Shown one piece after another: positions 15,776 through 23,683 of a DNA stretch of 33,292 nt (position 1 is its first letter; every line of letters starts with the position of its first letter). The position numbers and the translations under genes are program-made. Source of the DNA: Candidatus Thorarchaeota archaeon (lineage in GTDB: Archaea; Asgardarchaeota; Thorarchaeia; Thorarchaeales; Thorarchaeaceae); the NCBI GenBank assembly GCA_016840855.1, contig JAEORO010000157.1, positions 1 to 33,292 of the forward strand. The letters are read 5' to 3'. The notes below the pieces were generated by a model, which did not search any database, had not been told where the DNA came from, and saw nothing but the letters and a program-made list of their open reading frames with translations.

Positions 15776-17563
15776 TTAGTTCTTTATAATGGCGATAATT
15801 CGATACATGTCACCCACTATTTGAATCGTGGCAGTGAAATTGTCACTGACATCGAGGTCGTTGAGCAGTGTGTACCAATCTGCAAGATTCATCCAGTCAC
15901 GTGCTCCCTCAATGAATGGGTACGTGACATTGTCAGTTCGTAACACAATATGAGTATCTCCATTATCAACATATGATGTCTTATTGACGACATTTGCTGT
16001 GAGGTTGAATGTCCCTGTAGGTTCAGGTTCTATAATACCTCCAAGAAGTTCCACATACGATGAACGGACTGAATATACAAGATCCTCTCCAGAAAGTGTT
16101 CCTCCAAGAGGTTTCCACACAAATCGGTCGATGTTTGAAGCATCTACCATCCCCAAAGCGTGAAGACGCATGTTTGTTGCGGTATATTCCTCGAGGTCTT
16201 CATCATAGTAGTAATCAGCCCAATAAATTGGACAATACCAAGTCCACTTTGTGAGGGTCGAATTAATCGCAACTGGATAAAGCAGGGGCATTGCTCCATA
16301 GTACATTCCACTAGCTGGGGCACCTATATCTGCAACTACATTTGCAGCAGCCGCGTCACCACTGACATAACCCTCGTTGCTAAGGTCATGATAATAGACT
16401 GCGTCCTTTGTTGCTCTGAACACACCAGCTAGTGTTCTAGTCGCTGTCACAGGATGCACTGCGATGAATGCTTCAATTCTATCAGTATCAGGGTTGATTA
16501 TATAGCGTGTGTCTTCATGTATTTCCAATCTGTCATTGGATGGAGGAATGAACCATAGAAGTCCACCTGCAAAGAGGTCGAATCCATCTCCGCGTCTATA
16601 TCCTCCCCATCTTGATATCTGGCGTTCAAGCCACTCTTCTCCATATGCTTGGGTGATCCAATCAGGAGTTTCTTCGATAGTATCATAGCTAAAAACAGAA
16701 CCGTTCTCTGCGTACACGATGGGGCCAATTGGTCTTTCAACAAAGTCGAATCCAAGTGGTGTTCTTGTCTGAACATAGACTAGCGCACCAGTGGGGTCCC
16801 AAGTCGGATACGCATACTGGTAACTCGCGGTCATATCATTGAGGTAGTTAGCAAACCGAATATCCTTATCCCAGAACAATCCCTCTCCAACAGGTATTGT
16901 TGTTTCTGAAATCAGATGCGGAGTCACTGATTGCGGATCATTCGCATCAACAACAATAAACCCTTTCACATAGTTCTCTGCTAGTACATTAGTTGATACT
17001 ATCGTACACACCCATACAAGCGTGCCATTTGGATTTGAGGTTATATGGGCAGCAGCAACATAGACATTAGATCCAAATGGCGAAATATGTTGAAGAGCTA
17101 CATATTTTGCATATTCCTCAGTAACCAATCTTACCTTGTCATCATCAATTGTATGATTGAAGAGAGGTTCATCAGTCATAATTATCATGCTATCAAAAAA
17201 CTCAGCATTTGTTACATCTGAAGTCCAACTGATGACCCCTGAGAAGATTGGCATAACAATCAGTATAATCAATCCAATACATGTAAGGGGCACTCTAATG
17301 CCTTCGAGTACTTGCTCAATATGTCTCCCACGAAATCCACTGGAAACAACTAGCAAAGCCGAGAAACTCATTATCAGGGCAATAATTGCCCAGGGAAGAG
17401 TGGAAACCAATAACAAGCATATGATGACCCATGCAACAGTCCCCCAAATAAGTCGAAATGGAAGCCATTTAATCAATTTACCAGGCCTCAGCATCTCATG
17501 ACTAAATGGGATTGGTATTGCATGAACTATTAGACTTATCAAAAGAAACACTAGTACATTCAT
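15776..17563 (-). CDS. Membrane protein with four helices and a large outer domain, unrecognised
   Basis: The 595-residue product has about four hydrophobic helices in its first 112 residues (roughly 1-20, 36-53, 55-73 and 88-112), then about 480 residues of mixed, aromatic-rich, beta-looking sequence with several N-x-S/T sequons, suggesting it lies outside the cell. I do not recognise the family. Segments such as GGLLWFIPPSNDR and a YYYDEDLEEY acidic patch do not match a catalytic motif I know. Upstream, GAGAGGTCA gives a good ribosome site for the ATG, and a TATA-like TTTAATCATAAAA lies in the 78-base gap, so it is probably transcribed on its own. It ends against the shared terminator with the acyl-CoA dehydrogenase gene. 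Confidence 0.85.
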   Translation of the reverse strand: MNVLVFLLISLIVHAIPIPFSHEMLRPGKLIKWLPFRLIWGTVAWVIICLLLVSTLPWAIIALIMSFSALLVVSSGFRGRHIEQVLEGIRVPLTCIGLIILIVMPIFSGVISWTSDVTNAEFFDSMIIMTDEPLFNHTIDDDKVRLVTEEYAKYVALQHISPFGSNVYVAAAHITSNPNGTLVWVCTIVSTNVLAENYVKGFIVVDANDPQSVTPHLISETTIPVGEGLFWDKDIRFANYLNDMTASYQYAYPTWDPTGALVYVQTRTPLGFDFVERPIGPIVYAENGSVFSYDTIEETPDWITQAYGEEWLERQISRWGGYRRGDGFDLFAGGLLWFIPPSNDRLEIHEDTRYIINPDTDRIEAFIAVHPVTATRTLAGVFRATKDAVYYHDLSNEGYVSGDAAAANVVADIGAPASGMYYGAMPLLYPVAINSTLTKWTWYCPIYWADYYYDEDLEEYTATNMRLHALGMVDASNIDRFVWKPLGGTLSGEDLVYSVRSSYVELLGGIIEPEPTGTFNLTANVVNKTSYVDNGDTHIVLRTDNVTYPFIEGARDWMNLADWYTLLNDLDVSDNFTATIQIVGDMYRIIAIIKN

Positions 17564-17596
17564 TTAGTGACCTCTCAGAAGGTGTGTGTCGCGTTT

Positions 17597-17611
17597 TTAT
17601 GATTAAATCCT
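17597..17611 (-). promoter_or_regulatory. TATA-like box for the four-helix membrane protein
   Basis: On the reverse strand, an A/T-rich stretch containing TTTAATCATAAAA lies about 35-50 bases upstream of the ATG at 17563, the expected place for an archaeal TATA box with a short leader that contains the GAGAGGTCA ribosome site. It also lies after the end of the dehydratase small-subunit gene, consistent with a new transcription unit. Confidence 0.4.
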
Positions 17612-17641
17612 TTTAGTGTTTTCCAGTAAACATTCACAGGT

Positions 17642-18148
17642 TTAATGTTTCATCTTGAACCAAGGAACAGCTCCGCCAGCTTTGAGTATCTCCAACATTC
17701 TTTCAGGCAGGGGGTTTCCATGAACAACATCTCCATTCCCTTTAACTGTCAAGGTGCCCTTCAATAGGTTGATACTTACAATTTCTCCATCTTTTACGAG
17801 CTTTGAGATATTTGGAATTATTAGTAGTGGAAGTCCTATGTTAAAGGAATTTCTATAAAAAATTCGGGCAAAAGACTCTGCTACGACGCAACTAATTCCA
17901 CTATGCATGAGGACTTTCGATGCTTCTTCACGAGAGGAGCCGCTACCAAAATTACGTCCTGCAACTATGATATCATTCTCCTTCACTTTCGATGCAAAAA
18001 GGGGTCTTGGTATTTCAAAAGTGTGTTTTGCCATTTCCTTATAGTCTAGGAGTGTCAGATATTGTCCTTGGATGATCTGGTCAGTGTTAATATTGTGACC
18101 AAAAACCCATGCTCTCCCACTGATGTTACTAAAATCCGTCCCCATCAC
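17642..18148 (-). CDS. leuD: 3-Isopropylmalate (or homologous) dehydratase small subunit
   Basis: This 168-residue swivelling domain completes the active site of an aconitase-family hydro-lyase with the large subunit encoded just upstream. It has the NTDQII segment near residue 21 and the GSGSSREEA substrate-phosphate-type loop at 68-76. The specificity loop reads YLTL (30-33), neither the YLRT of methanogen homoaconitase nor the YLV-type loop common in isopropylmalate isomerases, so leucine biosynthesis is the likely but not certain role. A GTG (18148) directly follows the large-subunit stop and an ATG follows it (18145); AGGAG about 8-11 bases upstream could serve either. Tight coupling with the large subunit indicates one operon. 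Confidence 0.88.
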   Translation of the reverse strand: MMGTDFSNISGRAWVFGHNINTDQIIQGQYLTLLDYKEMAKHTFEIPRPLFASKVKENDIIVAGRNFGSGSSREEASKVLMHSGISCVVAESFARIFYRNSFNIGLPLLIIPNISKLVKDGEIVSINLLKGTLTVKGNGDVVHGNPLPERMLEILKAGGAVPWFKMKH

Positions 18149-19414
18149 TTACACACTCCTAGGATCAGTGATTGTCCCTTTCAGAGCACTAGCTGCTACT
18201 GTTGCAGGAGATGCAAGATATATTCGAGAGTCCTGGTGGCCCATTCTTCCTCTAAAATTACGATTTGTGCTTGATATACAGACTTCACCTGCTCCTAGTA
18301 CTCCAAGATGACCTCCTACACAGGCTCCGCATGTTGAATTGGTAACAATTCCTCCTGCTTCCATAAGGATCTTAATGATTCCCCGCTCCAATGCTTCCAT
18401 GCATGTGGCTTTACTTGCTGGTGTAACTATGAATCGGACTCCATCATGTACTTTTTTCCCTTTGAGAATCTCTGCAGCGATGATTAAGTCTCCAATTCTT
18501 CCATTAGTACATGAACCAATGAATGCTTGATCAATTGGGACTCCCTCAACTTCAGCAACAGGTTTTCCATTCGTGGGTAAGTCCGGAGGTGCTACTATTG
18601 GTTCAAGAGGATTCTCATGAAGGTCGAAGTGTAAGTTATCCACAAACTCTGCATCCGTGTCACTAGCAACCTCCTTCCATTTCTTTTTAGGAGCATGATC
18701 CTCCATCCAAAACTTGACATCTTGATTGAGGGGCATTGGAGCACACTTCGCTCCAGCTTCCACAGTCATATTGCACATCGTCATTCTCTCACCCACACTC
18801 ATGGTTTCGATTGTTGACCCATGAAACTCCATGGATTGATAGTTCGCTCCATCGGGCCCAAGCTCACTGATTATCTTTAGTATTAGGTCTTTACTCATCA
18901 CCCTCTCAGGTAGGTCACCTGTGACTTCAATCTTCAATGTTTCTGGTACACGGAACCAACATTTTCCAGTAGCCAATATTAACGCAGAGTCAGTTGCAGC
19001 AAGTCCTGTGGAGAATGCATTGAATGCACCATAAGTGGTGGAATGGGAATCGCTTCCAATAATTGTGGCACCTGGAACAACCAGTCCCATCTCAGGAAGA
19101 ACTTGATGAGAAATCCCGCAGTCAACATCACAGAAATTAGTGATTCCTTGTTCTTTAACAAAATTCCTGTTTCTTCTGTGTATTTCTGCGCTGTTGATGT
19201 CTGATGCAGGTGCCCAATGATCGTTAACGACAAGAACCCTATTGGGGTTCCAAACCTTCTTGAATCCCATTTCCTTCAATATTGGTAGTATCCTCGAACC
19301 TAGAACTTCATGAACCATTAGCAAATCGATTCTTGCTTCGACAATCTCCCCAGCATATGCTTTTCCATCGTCTGTGTGACTTGCTAATATCTTCTCAGCT
19401 ATTGTATTTCCCAT
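18149..19414 (-). CDS. leuC: 3-Isopropylmalate (or homologous) dehydratase large subunit
   Basis: This 421-residue aconitase-superfamily subunit carries the [4Fe-4S] cluster. The three cluster cysteines are visible: C302 in GSCTNGRIGD, and C362 and C365 in STCGAC. Other family landmarks are GSDSHSTTYGA (120-130) and the C-terminal NRNFRGRMGHQ and YLASPATVAASAL. With the small subunit it isomerises 2-isopropylmalate to 3-isopropylmalate in leucine synthesis; the close relatives homoaconitase and citramalate-pathway isomerase cannot be excluded by sequence. The ATG at 19414 lies four bases after the stop of the upstream dehydrogenase gene, and the GAGGTGA ribosome site overlaps that stop, indicating translational coupling. 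Confidence 0.92.
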   Translation of the reverse strand: MGNTIAEKILASHTDDGKAYAGEIVEARIDLLMVHEVLGSRILPILKEMGFKKVWNPNRVLVVNDHWAPASDINSAEIHRRNRNFVKEQGITNFCDVDCGISHQVLPEMGLVVPGATIIGSDSHSTTYGAFNAFSTGLAATDSALILATGKCWFRVPETLKIEVTGDLPERVMSKDLILKIISELGPDGANYQSMEFHGSTIETMSVGERMTMCNMTVEAGAKCAPMPLNQDVKFWMEDHAPKKKWKEVASDTDAEFVDNLHFDLHENPLEPIVAPPDLPTNGKPVAEVEGVPIDQAFIGSCTNGRIGDLIIAAEILKGKKVHDGVRFIVTPASKATCMEALERGIIKILMEAGGIVTNSTCGACVGGHLGVLGAGEVCISSTNRNFRGRMGHQDSRIYLASPATVAASALKGTITDPRSV

Positions 19415-19418
19415 AATT

Positions 19419-20561
19419 TCACCTCGCCATCTTTTGGATTATCGCATCAGTTACTTGTTTAGTTGTTGAGGGTTTTACTCTAGACCATTTTCCAACGCAG
19501 AGGTCTGGTGTCCTGATTTTGCCTTCCCGAAGAACTTCCTCAATAGATCCTCTAAGTTGTCTAGCAATTTTTATTGGTGTTTCATCATTATGCTTCTTAC
19601 CTATCCATTCAAACATCATAGCTGTAGAAAGCAATGATGCAATAGGGTTTGCTTTGCTGGTTCCTGCAATATCCGGAGCCGAGCCATGAACCGGTTCAAA
19701 GACGGCATGCGTGTTTCCAATGTTGCTTGAAGGTGCGACACCAAGTCCACCTTGTAATGCTCCTCCTAAATCGCTAATTATATCCCCAAACGCATTTGGA
19801 GCCACTATCACATCATAATGCTCTGGCTTTCTCAGAACCAAAAGTGTCCATGCATCAACATAGGCATAGTCTTTTGCAATGTCAGTGTATTCTCCACCAA
19901 TCTTATCAAACGACTCTCTAAAAAGTTGACAACCAGCTAGAAGGTTGCTTTTATCAACACATGTTACTCGTTTTACTTTATCAACTGGTGCTCCCATCCT
20001 ATTTCTAGCTAATTCGAATGCATACCGTGCTACCCTTTCAGAGCCTTTTGCTGTGATTAATCTCAAGTCGTAAGCAAACTCTCTATCAGTTTCCTTTACT
20101 CTCCCTCTGGCTGGATAATACAGTCCTTCTGTATTTTCACGAATAATGACCATATCAATATCTTTAGGTCCCTTTTCAGCAAGAGGTGTTGGCACGCCTT
20201 CGTATAGCTTCACAGGTCTAACATTTGCATAGAGTTCTAATTCCTGACGAAGACCGATAACAACACTGTATCCTGCTAAGTTACCGTCCGAACGTCTGAC
20301 CGTGGTTCCATCTGGACCTCTCGCTCCAATACCTCCAAGGAGAATTGCATCTGCTTTTGTCTTTGTGAAGTTCTCTGCTTCCTTTGACCACTCAAGACCA
20401 GTCCTTAAGAAATATTCACCTCCACATTCGAATTCATGAATCTCTAAAGTGAGATCACTCGTTGGTAAAATTGCTTCTCGAATTAGTCTGGTTGCCTCTG
20501 GAATTACCTCTCTACCAATACCATCTCCTGGTAAGACTGCTATTTTGTAAACTTGGCCCAC
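19419..20561 (-). CDS. leuB: 3-Isopropylmalate dehydrogenase-like beta-decarboxylating dehydrogenase
   Basis: The 380-residue product belongs to the isocitrate/isopropylmalate dehydrogenase family and would oxidatively decarboxylate a 3-substituted malate with NAD. Motifs include LPGDGIG near the N-terminus, RENTEGLY at 141-148, VDKSNLL with the catalytic lysine, the metal-binding AFGDIISDLG, and the NAD-type HGSAPDIAG. Its place directly before the two dehydratase subunits supports leucine biosynthesis. The archaeal RENTEGLY version is shared with homoisocitrate and isocitrate enzymes, so substrate is inferred from context. Translation starts at a GTG preceded by AGGTGAT, which overlaps the stop of the upstream small gene. 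It is about 20-40 residues longer than many isopropylmalate dehydrogenases. Confidence 0.9.
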   Translation of the reverse strand: MGQVYKIAVLPGDGIGREVIPEATRLIREAILPTSDLTLEIHEFECGGEYFLRTGLEWSKEAENFTKTKADAILLGGIGARGPDGTTVRRSDGNLAGYSVVIGLRQELELYANVRPVKLYEGVPTPLAEKGPKDIDMVIIRENTEGLYYPARGRVKETDREFAYDLRLITAKGSERVARYAFELARNRMGAPVDKVKRVTCVDKSNLLAGCQLFRESFDKIGGEYTDIAKDYAYVDAWTLLVLRKPEHYDVIVAPNAFGDIISDLGGALQGGLGVAPSSNIGNTHAVFEPVHGSAPDIAGTSKANPIASLLSTAMMFEWIGKKHNDETPIKIARQLRGSIEEVLREGKIRTPDLCVGKWSRVKPSTTKQVTDAIIQKMAR

Positions 20562-20571
20562 GTTGAATCAC

Positions 20572-20925
20572 CTAGTAACTCCCTAACCATCCAAGGTCTT
20601 TCCCCTTGTCATCAATCAAATTAACTCTGGTTTCTAATCTTTCGCCATCTAAATAATGAATTACACATCGTATTGTGAATTGGCGATTACACTTTGTGCA
20701 CTCTACTAACCAATCTTCCGTGATTTCCAAATTACCATTATCAGGAATATCTTGTTCCTTTGGAGGTTCAACAAGTATCAATTCTTGTCCATCACAATCA
20801 TAGGTACATTCTTTCAGTGTTAAAGGTTCCATGCCTCTTCTACCAAGAGCAACAAACACTTTTTCTGGCAGTTCATCCAGTGAACGTGTTCCGGCCAAAG
20901 ATATCACCGCAATCGGACTTTGCAC
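20572..20925 (-). CDS. Small CxxC protein heading the leu-type operon, function unknown
   Basis: This 117-residue protein begins at a GTG and ends ten bases before the dehydrogenase start, so it is very probably the first gene of the operon. It has two cysteine pairs: CTYDC near residue 40 and CTKCNRQFTIRC near 76, the latter looking like half of a zinc ribbon or a redox pair. The rest alternates short beta strands and charged turns. I do not recognise the family. Its position suggests a regulator or accessory factor of the pathway, but nothing visible proves that. Only 37 bases separate it from the divergent hydrolase gene. Confidence 0.7.
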   Translation of the reverse strand: MQSPIAVISLAGTRSLDELPEKVFVALGRRGMEPLTLKECTYDCDGQELILVEPPKEQDIPDNGNLEITEDWLVECTKCNRQFTIRCVIHYLDGERLETRVNLIDDKGKDLGWLGSY

Positions 20926-20962
20926 CAGTACGGATAAATGAGATGGTTGTTATGAAAACTAC

Positions 20963-21868
20963 ATGCGACTCGTCACATACGCAAGGATGGGTGTGCCTTC
21001 AATTGGCGTTGAACTGGAATCTGGTATTCTTGACATCCCAGATGCAGCCTCACACTTTGGACGAAAGTACCATGTTCGAGGTCACAGCTTTCCTACGACA
21101 ATGATGGACTTGCTACAATGGGAGTCAGGAATCGACGTAGTACGCCAAATTGTTCAGAGGTACAAGAAAACTCCTACAGGCGAGCGAATCATGACACGCC
21201 CTCTAAGTTCTGTGACACTAGATGCCCCAATATCACGTCCTGGTAAGATCATGGCTTTAGGAAAGAACTACCTGGATCATGTGGAAGAAACTGGTTCAGA
21301 AGTTCCTGCCTTTCCTGTTGTTTTTGCCAAGTTTCCATCTAGTGTGATTGGTCCAGATGATTCCATCCAAATTCCTGAGGTTTCATCAAAGATTGACTGG
21401 GAGGTGGAACTGGGCGTTGTTATAGGGAAAGCCTGTAAAAATGTTAGTGAGAAAAAGGCACTAGACTTTGTTGCTGGATACACAGTCATCAATGATGTGT
21501 CTGCTCGAGACCTCCAGCTGGACGATGGCCAATGGGTTCGTGCCAAATCACTTGACGGATTCTGCCCCATGGGACCATGCATTGTAACACAGGACGAATT
21601 AGGTGATGCTTCAAATTTGAAGATGCATACGAAAGTGAATGGTGCACTAAAGCAGGACTCATCCACATCAAAAATGATGTTCAGCGTACCTAAGATAGTA
21701 TCATACCTTTCCAACTCCTTCACACTCGAGCCTGGTGATGTGATAGCTACCGGTACTCCCTCAGGTGTTGGTTTTGTGAGAAATCCCCCAGAATTCTTGA
21801 AGCCCGGAGATAAAGTGGAGTTGTACATAGAAAAGATTGGGTATTTACGAAACAAAATCATCCAATAA
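20963..21868 (+). CDS. Fumarylacetoacetate hydrolase family protein
   Basis: This 301-residue protein has the FAH/FAHD1 fold: a 90-residue N-terminal domain, then the catalytic domain beginning KIMALGKNYLDH. Metal ligands E147 and E149 (DWEVELG) and D178 (INDVSARD) are present, as are the AKSLDGFCPMGP loop and the TGTPSGVG segment. Family members hydrolyse or decarboxylate acylpyruvates, oxaloacetate, or ring-fission products of aromatic breakdown; the substrate here is unknown. No ribosome site is evident before the ATG, so the message may be leaderless or initiate weakly. It is divergent from the leu-type operon and ends before two hairpins. Confidence 0.92.
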   Translation: MRLVTYARMGVPSIGVELESGILDIPDAASHFGRKYHVRGHSFPTTMMDLLQWESGIDVVRQIVQRYKKTPTGERIMTRPLSSVTLDAPISRPGKIMALGKNYLDHVEETGSEVPAFPVVFAKFPSSVIGPDDSIQIPEVSSKIDWEVELGVVIGKACKNVSEKKALDFVAGYTVINDVSARDLQLDDGQWVRAKSLDGFCPMGPCIVTQDELGDASNLKMHTKVNGALKQDSSTSKMMFSVPKIVSYLSNSFTLEPGDVIATGTPSGVGFVRNPPEFLKPGDKVELYIEKIGYLRNKIIQ

Positions 21869-21885
21869 ATTCTAGGAGTATGACT

Positions 21886-21928
21886 AGTATCATTATATTT
21901 GATACTATCACCGAAACTATTGCGGTGA
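21886..21928. terminator. Two adjacent hairpins between convergent genes
   Basis: AGTATCA (21886-21892) pairs with TGATACT (21900-21906), and TCACCG (21908-21913) pairs with CGGTGA (21923-21928), the second followed by CCTTTT on the forward strand. They fill the 64-base gap between the hydrolase gene (+) and the membrane-TPR gene (-) and plausibly end both transcripts. Confidence 0.6.
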
Positions 21929-21932
21929 CCTT

Positions 21933-22478
21933 TTAGAGCCTGTTTGCTCTCTCTAGTGCATCTTGTGCCTCTTCGTATTCGAATAGCTTCTTGTGTGCGC
22001 GATTAAGCATCTCCCAAACTTCTTTGTCTTTTGGTTTTAATTTCAAGTATGCCTTACAAAATAGCTTCATATTCTCCCAATCGCTAAGTTCCTCGTAACA
22101 TAGTGCGCCATAGTATAATGCTCTTTTATGATCCAACTTTGGACCAGCCAAAGCCTTGAATATCTCAACAGCCGCCTCAAATTCCCCATTATCAAAATGC
22201 GATTTTCCTTCATCATACTTTATTTCCATCTCACTATACTCGGGAATTTTCTGTGTGTAAGATGCAACCATTGTTATTGCACTACAACATACCAAAATGG
22301 TACTGAGAAGAATTGCACCTCCTATTGTCATTACAGGGTCAATAGGAATGAAACCCTGTCCAGCTAGAAGGGCAAGGATAACACCTCCAACGAAAATAAT
22401 CACAACAGCTATCCCCACATACTTTGGAGGTAGCATTCTCATTCCTTCATCTTCAGTATCAGGAAATTGAGGTATCAT
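21933..22478 (-). CDS. Membrane-anchored TPR-like protein
   Basis: The 181-residue protein has two membrane helices (about 18-41 and 49-72) and then about 100 residues of paired helices resembling tetratricopeptide repeats (KYDEGKSHFDNGEFEAAVEI, RALYYGALCYEELSDWENMK, and VWEMLNRAHKKLFEYEEAQD). The helical part probably lies in the cytoplasm and binds another protein. A TATA-like TTTTATAAC lies only about 15-20 bases before the ATG, so the transcript may be leaderless. The neighbouring upstream gene also encodes TPRs, which suggests a functional pair, but the partner is not identifiable. Confidence 0.82.
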   Translation of the reverse strand: MIPQFPDTEDEGMRMLPPKYVGIAVVIIFVGGVILALLAGQGFIPIDPVMTIGGAILLSTILVCCSAITMVASYTQKIPEYSEMEIKYDEGKSHFDNGEFEAAVEIFKALAGPKLDHKRALYYGALCYEELSDWENMKLFCKAYLKLKPKDKEVWEMLNRAHKKLFEYEEAQDALERANRL

Positions 22479-22488
22479 GACATGATGA

Positions 22489-22498
22489 GTTATAAAAC
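22489..22498 (-). promoter_or_regulatory. TATA-like box implying a leaderless transcript
   Basis: On the reverse strand GTTTTATAAC-like sequence is centred about 16-20 bases before the ATG at 22478. Archaeal transcription starts roughly 25 bases downstream of the TATA centre, which would put the 5' end at or slightly inside the start codon. No ribosome site is seen, consistent with leaderless initiation. Confidence 0.4.
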
Positions 22499-22529
22499 TC
22501 CTTTTAGGTCTGGTGAATCAATCAATAAG

Positions 22530-23177
22530 TCAATCCGAATAATCAGACTCCTTAGAACCACTCTTTTCCAATCTTTTTTTCCTGTACTCAGCATCCTCTC
22601 TCTTTGAAGCTAACCGGTTTTTTGCCACGTTAATCCATTGACCAACCAATTTACTCAGACCGGGATCTAGTTGCATCGCCAATTCTGCATATGCAATCGC
22701 GCGTTCATCGTCTTCTTCTATGAAATGAGCATTAGCTTTGTTGTAAAATGCCTCAGCATAGTCTGGCTTTAATGCAACCGCTCTTGTGTATGCCTCTATA
22801 GCTGCTTCTCCATCTGCTAGTCTTGAATGGCAGTTACCAATATTATTCCACGCTTCTGCATCATCAGGATTGATCTCTAACGCCTCTTCGTAGCATTCTC
22901 GAGCTGCTTCAAAGTTTTTCATTTCGTATAGTGCCGCTCCTTTGTTGAACCAAATCTCGAAAATGAAGTTGTCAATTGATAGGGCTTCATCATACGCCTT
23001 GACAGCTTCTTCATACTGGCCTGCTTCAGTCAGAGCATAACCCAAATTGTACCATCCTTCAATGAGATCAGGCTTTTCTTCAACTAATTCTCTTAGAACC
23101 TCTATAGCTCTTTCAATTAATCCTGCATCCAAGAGCTTCAGGGCTTCTTGGAGCTTTTCATTACTATTTCCAGTCAA
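22530..23177 (-). CDS. TPR-repeat protein
   Basis: The 215-residue soluble protein consists almost entirely of about five tetratricopeptide repeats of 34 residues; most show the W/Y-x-x-L/K-G/N ... A ... Y ... A ... P spacing (for example GWYNLGYALTEAGQYEEAVK and AWNNIGNCHSRLADGEAAIE), followed by a basic, charged tail. It is a protein-protein interaction scaffold with no visible catalytic domain. Translation seems to begin at a TTG at 23177, because an in-frame stop lies only three codons upstream and no ribosome site is seen; a later start would remove part of the first helix. It may work with the membrane-TPR protein downstream. Confidence 0.88.
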   Translation of the reverse strand: MTGNSNEKLQEALKLLDAGLIERAIEVLRELVEEKPDLIEGWYNLGYALTEAGQYEEAVKAYDEALSIDNFIFEIWFNKGAALYEMKNFEAARECYEEALEINPDDAEAWNNIGNCHSRLADGEAAIEAYTRAVALKPDYAEAFYNKANAHFIEEDDERAIAYAELAMQLDPGLSKLVGQWINVAKNRLASKREDAEYRKKRLEKSGSKESDYSD

Positions 23178-23228
23178 TGTGTTCTAGTTGTTTTTTCACT
23201 TTGTAGGAATAAGGATTCCGTAGTGGAC

Positions 23229-23651
23229 TTACTCCGATTTCACCATCCTTCTAGCTAGAATCGACAAGATGACTCCAATCCATGCCATTGATTGTGAAAT
23301 TAATAAGACAACATCTGTGAGACCTTCCACTCCTCCAACTTGGTATGCCTGCACCAGCATAATGATGAGTCCAATCAGTCCAATACCTGCGCCTAAACTA
23401 ATCACAAATTTCCCCGACTTGACTCGATTCAATGCAAAGAGAATTCCACCAATTATTACTGCTATTCCACCCAATGATGCTATATAGACTAGGAATGTCA
23501 ATAGCAGAGCCATTATTTCAGCAATAGCCGGAAAATATAGAGCTGCATATGCAGCAATATCTGCAATGAAGCCAATGCTACCTACCCAACCTACTTGAAA
23601 TAATAGTATCCCTCCAATAAGGGCTAATGCAATAGAAATGCTATTCCGCAA
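23229..23651 (-). CDS. Small four-helix membrane protein, unknown function
   Basis: The 140-residue product contains about four hydrophobic helices with short loops, rich in Ile, Gly, Ala and Leu, and a basic RRMVKSE C-terminus. No conserved polar residue pattern suggests a transporter or enzyme. Translation begins at a TTG preceded by AGGTGAT at ideal spacing. I do not recognise a family. Confidence 0.75.
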   Translation of the reverse strand: MRNSISIALALIGGILLFQVGWVGSIGFIADIAAYAALYFPAIAEIMALLLTFLVYIASLGGIAVIIGGILFALNRVKSGKFVISLGAGIGLIGLIIMLVQAYQVGGVEGLTDVVLLISQSMAWIGVILSILARRMVKSE

Positions 23652-23683
23652 GATATCACCTACAATGATTAATGCAAACCAGT

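Noticed and set aside
21277-21861. Reverse-strand 194-codon open frame over the FAH-family gene
   Set aside because: It lies wholly inside a clearly recognised gene and encodes no recognisable protein.
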